Source: DATFGK01 sp046712825 (lineage in GTDB: Bacteria > Actinomycetota > AC-67). Taken from it: 25,496 nucleotides of DNA. Position 1 is the first letter of the stretch, and every line of letters begins with the position of its first letter. Below the pieces are notes generated by a model, which saw only the letters and a list, made by a program, of their open reading frames with translations, did not search any database and was not told the DNA's origin. The stretch spans positions 1 through 25,496 of the forward strand of contig JBKKCR010000062.1 in the NCBI GenBank assembly GCA_046712825.1. The letters are read 5' to 3'. A program made the position numbers and the translations under genes. Positions 7,821-13,468 of the stretch are shown here, piece by piece.

Positions 7821-8485
7821 CTCTTCTTGGTCCGTTTCGGCAGGAGCGACTTCCGTTTCGGTTTGGCGCTCGGCGGCGGCACCGAAACGTCGAGCTCCAC
7901 GCCGGAAGGCGGGAGGCAGAGATAGAAGGTGCGGTCGGCCCGGTAGCTCGGGCTGAGCTTGAGCACGGATGCGAAGCCGACGTCGGTGAAGATGCGGATC
8001 AGCGATTCCTCGTCGGGCCAGAACGACACGAAGTTGCCCCACGACGCGGTGTTGCTCGCCGCGTGCTGCTCGGGCGTGCGTCCGGCGAGCTCATCGAAGA
8101 GCTCCCCGCGGTAGCCCATCTCCTCGTGGGTCGGGTTGAGCGACACGTGCGTGTCGACGATGGTCGGCGTCGATGCGCATCTGCGCATCAGCTCGACCAC
8201 GTCCTTCAGCTCGAGGTGGTACAGGAGGCCGAGGAGCGCGATGCAGTCGTATTCGCCGGGGCCGATGGGGAACTCCCGAACGTCGCCCTGCAGCCAACGG
8301 ATCCCCTCGACCTTGGGCATCCGCTGGGTGCGTACGTCGACCGCGGTCACGTCCCAGCCCAGCTTAGCGGCCATGATCGAGACGCTTCCGTGGCCGCACG
8401 CGAGATCCAGCAGCCGTCCGGGTTTCAGGTTCTTCAGCAGCTCTACGACCACCTCGAGCCGGTAGTTGGAGTCATGAGACGTCAT
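7817..8485 (-). CDS. Class I SAM-dependent methyltransferase
   Basis: 222 residues from ATG 8485. LLDLACGHGSVSIMAA (25-40) is motif I, WDVTAVDVR carries the acidic residue that binds the ribose, WLQGDVREFPIGPGEYDCIALLGLLYHLE covers motifs II-III. The C-terminus is a basic, proline-rich tail (PPPSAKPKRKSLLPKRTKKS). The frame is open back to 8590, but AGGAGG lies five bases before ATG 8485 and the residues after it start the fold, so the shorter form is preferred. It overlaps the 3' end of the upstream GT-C-like gene by 14 bases, so it is translationally coupled to it. The substrate is not readable; a sugar or lipid intermediate handled by the GT-C-like neighbours is a guess. Confidence 0.88.
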   Translation of the reverse strand: MTSHDSNYRLEVVVELLKNLKPGRLLDLACGHGSVSIMAAKLGWDVTAVDVRTQRMPKVEGIRWLQGDVREFPIGPGEYDCIALLGLLYHLELKDVVELMRRCASTPTIVDTHVSLNPTHEEMGYRGELFDELAGRTPEQHAASNTASWGNFVSFWPDEESLIRIFTDVGFASVLKLSPSYRADRTFYLCLPPSGVELDVSVPPPSAKPKRKSLLPKRTKKS

Positions 8486-9845
8486 CTGATCCTCCTGGGG
8501 CCTGACGTGCGGTCTCACCGACGAGCCGTGCATCGAGGGCGTCCGGGGGTTGCGCCGGTGCAGTATCCCCCTCCTGAGGCGCCGACGCACCTCCGTCGGT
8601 GACCGCGGCGGGGGGAGGACTGCGCCACGATCGCGTCGTCGCGGCGACGAGCGCGAGCATGCCGACCGGACCTATGACCACCCGCGTGACGCTTCGGGAG
8701 AGGAGCCACTCGATCGCAAACGGCGTGGTCATGTACACGAGGAAGGTGGCAGCCAGCACGCCGAACGCCGCCATCGTTACCGACGCACGCGGCTTGGACA
8801 CCACGAGCATCACGAGGATCGCCGGGACCAGCACCCCCCACAGCGCCGGATCGAAGATCTTGCCCGACATCCCGTCGGCGATCGTGCCCACGCGTCCGAA
8901 CGGTGTCTCGTCCGGCACGCGGTCCAGCGTGAGATAGCCCGAAAGCTTGTGCGACACGGCGAAGGCGACCCACGGGAGCAAGGCCGCGACGGTCAGCACA
9001 CCGATCCCCAGGCCGGCGCGGCGCCGACGATCCCAGAGGAACAGCGAGCCGGCGAAAACCGCCGCCAGGATCGCGCCCTCGAGCTTGGTGGCGGCGGCGC
9101 CCGCGAGCAGGATCGCGGCCGGCGCGAGACGGACGCCTTCGTCGCGGCCGATCAGGTACAGCGCTGCGCCGGCGACGCCGAACAAGGCGGCGGGGACGTC
9201 GGCGTATCCTTTCATCGCCTCGTGCAGCACCACAGGTGCCGCGACCCACGCGAGCAGGAAGAGTCCGGCGGGCCGCCGCCGCCAGCCGAGCCCCGCTATC
9301 GCGAGCGCCCCCGCGGCCCACAGCCATGCGAGCTGGAACTGCGTCGGGAAGCTTCGCTGGTAGTTCCCGGAGAGCCGGTATACGACCGCTTGCCAGCCCG
9401 GCAGCAGCGGCGGATAGAACTGATGGGAGTAGTCGTAGATCGGCGCGGTGAACACGGGGTTGTCGAACGTGTCGAACTGCGCCAGCGCTTTCGCCTTGAG
9501 CGACCAGATCGCCCAGCCGTCGTACGCGGCGACCGGACGCGAGAAAGACAAGACCAGAAGCACGACGCCGGCTATCGCGATCACGGCCGTAGCTGCCCAC
9601 GGCGTCCGGTCGTCGGTGAACCGCGCGCGCAGACGCGGCCCCAGGAACCATGCCCCGATCAGGACGACGGCAGCGCCGGGGAGCACGGCGCCGAGCAGCC
9701 CGCCGATCATCGCGCCCCATCCGAGGAAGACGAAGCCGAGGAGTCCGCCTACCCCGACCCGGAGCGGAAGCGTGCCGTCGATCCACCGCATCCCGACCAT
9801 CGTCGGGACGGCCGTCGTGGCGAGCGACGCGACGATCAGTCTCAG
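8472..9845 (-). CDS. Multi-spanning membrane protein, GT-C glycosyltransferase-like
   Basis: About 457 residues with some ten hydrophobic helices (for example GGLLGFVFLGWGAMIGGLLGAVL and TAVIAIAGVVLLVL). The loop AYDGWAIWSLKAKALAQFDTFDNPVF, followed by YPPLLPGWQAVVY, resembles the first outer loop of GT39/ArnT-like enzymes, where an acidic residue acts in catalysis with a polyprenyl-phosphate sugar donor. The tail is cytoplasm-like and rich in Pro/Ala. The start is uncertain. The fold-like sequence begins at RLIVASLATT; the only candidate at that point is CTG 9845, which overlaps the upstream stop as CTGA. The next ATG is at 9800 and would cut into the first helix. Extension to 9947 reads into low-quality, Arg-rich sequence that is an antisense-like shadow of the neighbour. 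Donor and acceptor are unknown. Confidence 0.78.
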   Translation of the reverse strand: MRLIVASLATTAVPTMVGMRWIDGTLPLRVGVGGLLGFVFLGWGAMIGGLLGAVLPGAAVVLIGAWFLGPRLRARFTDDRTPWAATAVIAIAGVVLLVLSFSRPVAAYDGWAIWSLKAKALAQFDTFDNPVFTAPIYDYSHQFYPPLLPGWQAVVYRLSGNYQRSFPTQFQLAWLWAAGALAIAGLGWRRRPAGLFLLAWVAAPVVLHEAMKGYADVPAALFGVAGAALYLIGRDEGVRLAPAAILLAGAAATKLEGAILAAVFAGSLFLWDRRRRAGLGIGVLTVAALLPWVAFAVSHKLSGYLTLDRVPDETPFGRVGTIADGMSGKIFDPALWGVLVPAILVMLVVSKPRASVTMAAFGVLAATFLVYMTTPFAIEWLLSRSVTRVVIGPVGMLALVAATTRSWRSPPPAAVTDGGASAPQEGDTAPAQPPDALDARLVGETARQAPGGSDDVS

Positions 9846-10324
9846 GGCCGGACCACCGCCCAGCGAACGCCTTGGGCGACGACCGTGCCGAAGTCCTGCG
9901 GGTCTGCCACGCGATAGGTGACGACGACGGTCGGGACCTCGGTGCACTCGGCAACGTTCGGCAGGAGCCGGAAAGCGAGCAGGTAGAAGCGCGTCGCGTC
10001 GTCGCGGCAGCGGCCGTCGGGCGTGAACAGCGTCCAGGTTTCACCGGGGCGGAGATTCTTGCGGGCGGCCGCGACCATCGCCTCGGGCATCGGCGGGGGC
10101 AGGCGGCCGACCTCGGACTGTCCGGCGTCGACGAACTCCTTCGTCTCGTGTCCGATCGTGACGAGCATCGAGCCGGCCAGCGCGATCGAAACGATCACGG
10201 CAACGACCGGGGGGATGTCGCGGAGGGCGATCCTTCGGATGGAGCCGCGACCTTTGAGGGCGGCCCAGGCGATCGCCGACCCGGCTACTGCTCCGGCGAT
10301 CCCGGCGACCGTGTAGCCCGACAT
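9842..10324 (-). CDS. Small membrane protein with outer domain, unknown function
   Basis: 160 residues. Two hydrophobic helices (about 4-23 and 38-56) are followed by a ~100-residue polar domain with two cysteines (GRCRDD and AECTEV) that could pair outside the cell. No family is recognised. The outer domain (TWTLFTPDGRCRDDATRFYLLAFRLLPN... VVAQGVRWAVVRP) has the look of the soluble tail seen on GT-C proteins, including the protein encoded just upstream, so a split-off or accessory domain is possible. ATG 10324 has GAGGT five bases upstream and lies two bases after the preceding stop; the 3' end overlaps the next GT-C-like gene. This places it between two membrane glycosyltransferase-like proteins in a coupled set. 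Confidence 0.7.
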   Translation of the reverse strand: MSGYTVAGIAGAVAGSAIAWAALKGRGSIRRIALRDIPPVVAVIVSIALAGSMLVTIGHETKEFVDAGQSEVGRLPPPMPEAMVAAARKNLRPGETWTLFTPDGRCRDDATRFYLLAFRLLPNVAECTEVPTVVVTYRVADPQDFGTVVAQGVRWAVVRP

Positions 10325-10326
10325 CT

Positions 10327-11760
10327 CTACCTCGCGCTCCGCTGCTTCACGAACACGACCGCGACGTTATCGCCGAACGATGTCGATCGCGTCCACCCAT
10401 TGACCGGATCGGTCAGATACTCGATCGGCCATCCCAATCGGTTCGAATAATGCCGGTCCCAGACGAGATACGACCCGGCCGGCACCTCGCCCAGCGGTGT
10501 GGCGGTCGTACGGTTCGATGGGATCGGCCGGAACGGCACCTCATAGAAGGTGTTCAGCCAGGCGTGCGTCGTGTAGACGCGCTCGGGGGGAACGTCGCGC
10601 GCATCGAGCCAGGCTGCGGCCGCTCGCATCGCGACGCCCTCACGGTCGAGCGGCCGTGGATCCGTTTGCAGTCCGAGATACCCGACGATCCCGAGCACTG
10701 CCGCCGCGATTACCACCCCAATGGCTCGCGGGATCCTCGGCCGTACGACCGAAGAAGCCCCGGCGATCCACTCGGTTCCGAGCGCCGCAGCGATCGCGAG
10801 CCCCGGCGCGAGCGGCAACAGGAAGAGGCCGTATCCGCCCGACGCGTACAGCCCGAAGCGGTAGAGGATCGTGTGCGTCGCGAAGTACAGCACGAAGGGC
10901 GCCAGGGCGAGCGCGCGCCAGCGGAGCGTCCGAAGCCGCGGAAGCGCCAGAACGGCGAGCGCCAGAACGGCCCAACCCGCCCCAGCGCCGACGGGGGAGA
11001 GGAAGTGCGATAGGCCACCGGAACCGTAGAACGTGGTCTCTCGCGGCTCGAGGTAGACCTCGGCGAACGCGGAGCGGCCCTCGGCGATCGCGAACGCGAC
11101 CTCGTAGACGACGAGCGGCACGGCCGCGATCACCGCCGGGCGCCACGCCCGGCGCACCAAGCACACGAGTCCCCAGGCGCCGAGGATGACGATTCCCTCG
11201 TGGCGCAACAGCGGCAGCAGCCCGAACGCAACCGAAGCCAAGTGATCCCGGCGGTCGACCGCCGCTGCGACGCCGGCGACGAATGCGAGCGAGAAAGGTA
11301 CTTCGGTCAGCGCGGTGTACGACAGATCGTTGAACCAGGGCTGGAACCACAGCACCAGCGGCACGAGGAACAGCAAGCGCAGGCCGAGCCTCTGCGCGAC
11401 CCGCGTGGCGAGCAAGACCGTGGCGCCCGCGATCAGCAGCGACATCATCCGTGCGCCGTCGAGGCCCCACCGTGCCGGGATCGCGTACGTCAGCGTGTTC
11501 GCCGGCCTGCCCCATGGGTCGAGCAAGTAGCTCGGATGCTGCCACGACTCGGCGGCGAGGCGGACGTGTCCGAGCTCGTCGTGGATGGGGACGCCGGGGG
11601 ATGAGGACATGAGCCACGCCGTCCACGCGAGGCCGGCCGCGAACGAAATGACGTACGCGACCCGAAGAACGCGGCTCGATCCGATCGGCGCCGAGGCGGG
11701 CGGTTCCGGGAGGATCTCCCCGGGATCGGTGCGGTCTAGCGTGCTGCCGGAGGATGCCAC
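10327..11760 (-). CDS. GT-C-like polytopic membrane glycosyltransferase
   Basis: 477 residues, about ten membrane helices starting near residue 33. The first outer loop holds PIHDELGHVRLAAESW (about 57-72); an Asp-Glu pair here is the catalytic signature of GT39/GT83-like enzymes that use polyprenyl-phosphate sugars. YTALTEVPFSLAF and LRHEGIVILGAWGLV match later conserved segments. A C-terminal ~100-residue outer domain ends with GDNVAVVFVKQR. The GTG at 11760 has no ribosome-binding site, but TAGACT lies ten bases upstream, suggesting a leaderless transcript. Its first 14 codons (MASSGSTLDRTDPG) resemble a small reading frame in front of the ABC permease gene. First gene of a four-gene minus-strand operon. 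Confidence 0.82.
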   Translation of the reverse strand: MASSGSTLDRTDPGEILPEPPASAPIGSSRVLRVAYVISFAAGLAWTAWLMSSSPGVPIHDELGHVRLAAESWQHPSYLLDPWGRPANTLTYAIPARWGLDGARMMSLLIAGATVLLATRVAQRLGLRLLFLVPLVLWFQPWFNDLSYTALTEVPFSLAFVAGVAAAVDRRDHLASVAFGLLPLLRHEGIVILGAWGLVCLVRRAWRPAVIAAVPLVVYEVAFAIAEGRSAFAEVYLEPRETTFYGSGGLSHFLSPVGAGAGWAVLALAVLALPRLRTLRWRALALAPFVLYFATHTILYRFGLYASGGYGLFLLPLAPGLAIAAALGTEWIAGASSVVRPRIPRAIGVVIAAAVLGIVGYLGLQTDPRPLDREGVAMRAAAAWLDARDVPPERVYTTHAWLNTFYEVPFRPIPSNRTTATPLGEVPAGSYLVWDRHYSNRLGWPIEYLTDPVNGWTRSTSFGDNVAVVFVKQRSAR

Positions 11761-11776
11761 TACGCGCGGCAGTCTA
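11722..11776 (-). repeat. Shared leader element, copy 1 (GT-C gene start)
   Basis: Compared with 18193-18240: 13 of 13 bases match around the start codon (11749-11761 with 18211-18223), 8 of the next 11 match towards the -10 element, and 12 of 13 match further into the frame (11722-11734 with 18193-18205), with a 9-base difference in spacing. Here the element encodes the N-terminus of the GT-C protein. Confidence 0.5.
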
Positions 11777-11805
11777 GCGGTTCCAGAGAGTTATTCTCAT
11801 CACCG
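11761..11805. promoter_or_regulatory. Divergent leaderless-type promoters
   Basis: Only 45 bases separate the GTG at 11760 (minus) from the ATG at 11806 (plus). The minus strand has TAGACT at 11776-11771, ten bases before GTG. The plus strand has TATTCT at 11792-11797, eight bases before ATG. Neither start has a Shine-Dalgarno sequence, so both transcripts may begin at or next to the start codon. -35 elements are not evident. Confidence 0.45.
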
Positions 11806-13452
11806 ATGAGATCTCTTTCCCTGACCGGGAAGCCGGACACGGCCCACGCCCCAACCAGCGAGGGAGCGGCTGGCTCGCCTGCGAGCCGTCGCATGAGGGC
11901 GGCCAGGGCCTTCTACCTGCATCAGGTCTCCGTCATCGCGCTCGTATTCGGCGCGACGCTGCGGATCCAGCAGTTCGCGTTCCGGCGATCCTTGTGGCTC
12001 GACGAGGCAGCCATGGCCGTCAACATCGTCGGCCGCTCATACGCCGGCCTATTGGAGCCGCTCGACATCCAGCAATCGGCGCCGGTCGGTTTCCTGTGGG
12101 TTCAGCGCTTCTTGATCGATGTGCTCGGCAACAACGAGTATGCGCTCCGGTTGTTCCCGCTGCTCTGCGGTTTGGGCTCGTTGTTCCTCTTCCATCGCCT
12201 AGCACGGCGCATGCTGTCTCCCCGCGTCGTGCCGGTCGCGAACATCCTGTTCGCTCTTTCGCCGCTCGTTGCCTACTACTCGAACGAGGCAAAGCAATAC
12301 TCGGGCGATGTCCTGGCCGCATTGCTCCTCATGAATGCGGGGTACGGCTTGATGCGAGCCACGCGCATCACGGCGCGCGGTGCGGCCGGCTTGGGGCTGC
12401 TTGGGGCCGTGCTCTTGTGGTTTTCCAGTCCCGTCGTTCTTGTGCTCGGCGGCGTCGGCTCGACCGTCATGCTGGCGCACATGTCGCAACGCAGGTGGGG
12501 GAACGTTGCCCGGCTCGGCGCCGCATACGTCGCGTGGGGGACGACCTTCGCGTTCGCGTGGAGCTTCGCCAGGCGATCCGTCGACGCTCACCCGGCGTTC
12601 TTCGCGTACTGGGCCGCGGGGTTCCCTCCCGAAGGGGGATCGTTGCCGGACATCGCCCGATGGCTCGGCGGGCGGGCGCTGGACGTGATGGCGTCACCCG
12701 TCGGCTTGACCTTCACCGGCCTCGGCTTGGCTCTTTGCGCCGTGGGTGCGGCGTCATTCATCCGAAGGAAGCGAGGAACGGATCTCCTCTTGCTTCTCTC
12801 CCCGCTGCCGTTCCTCCTCGGCGCCGCCTTCCTTCGTCAGTACCCGATCAGATGGAGGCTGGTGCTTTTCCTCGCTCCGATCTTCCTCCTCCTCCTCGCG
12901 GCGTCGATCGACTGGGACGTACGCCGTCGTCCGCGGATCGCGCTCACCCTCCTCCTTGTGCCCCTTGCGGTCGTCGCGGTCGGACCCGTGGGGATCGCAG
13001 GGAGGACCTTCGTCCGTCCGCCCGACGCCAACATGGCTCGACCCGTGTTCCAGCATGTGGCCCGCAACTGGCGGCCGGGAGATCAGCTGTATGTTCATGA
13101 GGTCGCCCGCGCCGCTTACCTTTACTACGGACCGTTCGTCGATGTGAAAGCCGTCGGCTATATCGTCCGGCGGAACGACTTTCCATGCGATCCGGCGAAG
13201 ACGCTCTCCGCTCTGAAGCGAGCAACTCGCGTATGGCTGGTGTTCGCGTACAACTTGTCGACGAGGCCGGTCAACGAACGCGCGGTCGTCCGATCGTTCA
13301 TCGAGGTGGTGGCCCGGCCGGTCTCCGCCTTCGTAGCCACGGAGGCCGCAGCCTATTTGTACGACCCGCACCCGCCTACCCCGACTTCTTCGGAGCGGTT
13401 CGTCGGAGACTCGTCGACGCCCTGCATCGGCGTGCGTGCCCTAGAAGGGTGA
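11806..13452 (+). CDS. GT39/ArnT-like polytopic membrane glycosyltransferase
   Basis: 548 residues. A polar, disordered N-terminus (1-35) leads to about ten membrane helices and a C-terminal outer domain of ~150 residues (from ARPVFQHVARNWRPGDQLYVHE on). Asp66-Glu67 in SLWLDEAAM is the catalytic acidic pair of GT-C enzymes. YYSNEAKQYSGDVLAALLL (about 156-174) is the second conserved segment seen in bacterial GT39-type proteins. This family transfers a sugar from a polyprenyl phosphate to a glycan, lipid or protein on the outer face. ATG 11806 is preferred: TATTCT lies eight bases before it, and no ribosome-binding site is present. The gene stands alone on the plus strand between minus-strand operons; its stop is 16 bases from the stop of the SpoIID-domain gene, with no terminator between them. 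Confidence 0.85.
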   Translation: MRSLSLTGKPDTAHAPTSEGAAGSPASRRMRAARAFYLHQVSVIALVFGATLRIQQFAFRRSLWLDEAAMAVNIVGRSYAGLLEPLDIQQSAPVGFLWVQRFLIDVLGNNEYALRLFPLLCGLGSLFLFHRLARRMLSPRVVPVANILFALSPLVAYYSNEAKQYSGDVLAALLLMNAGYGLMRATRITARGAAGLGLLGAVLLWFSSPVVLVLGGVGSTVMLAHMSQRRWGNVARLGAAYVAWGTTFAFAWSFARRSVDAHPAFFAYWAAGFPPEGGSLPDIARWLGGRALDVMASPVGLTFTGLGLALCAVGAASFIRRKRGTDLLLLLSPLPFLLGAAFLRQYPIRWRLVLFLAPIFLLLLAASIDWDVRRRPRIALTLLLVPLAVVAVGPVGIAGRTFVRPPDANMARPVFQHVARNWRPGDQLYVHEVARAAYLYYGPFVDVKAVGYIVRRNDFPCDPAKTLSALKRATRVWLVFAYNLSTRPVNERAVVRSFIEVVARPVSAFVATEAAAYLYDPHPPTPTSSERFVGDSSTPCIGVRALEG

Positions 13453-13468
13453 GGTAGCCCACTGAGGG

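Noticed and set aside
8550..9917. Long open frame on the plus strand opposite the GT-C-like gene, about 455 residues
   Set aside because: The translation is arginine/glutamate/proline-rich with no domain or membrane pattern. It is the usual antisense shadow in GC-rich genes; the minus strand gives a coherent membrane protein. The same holds for long plus-strand frames at 840-1787, 2969-3898, 3987-4958, 14174-15436 and 15554-16375.
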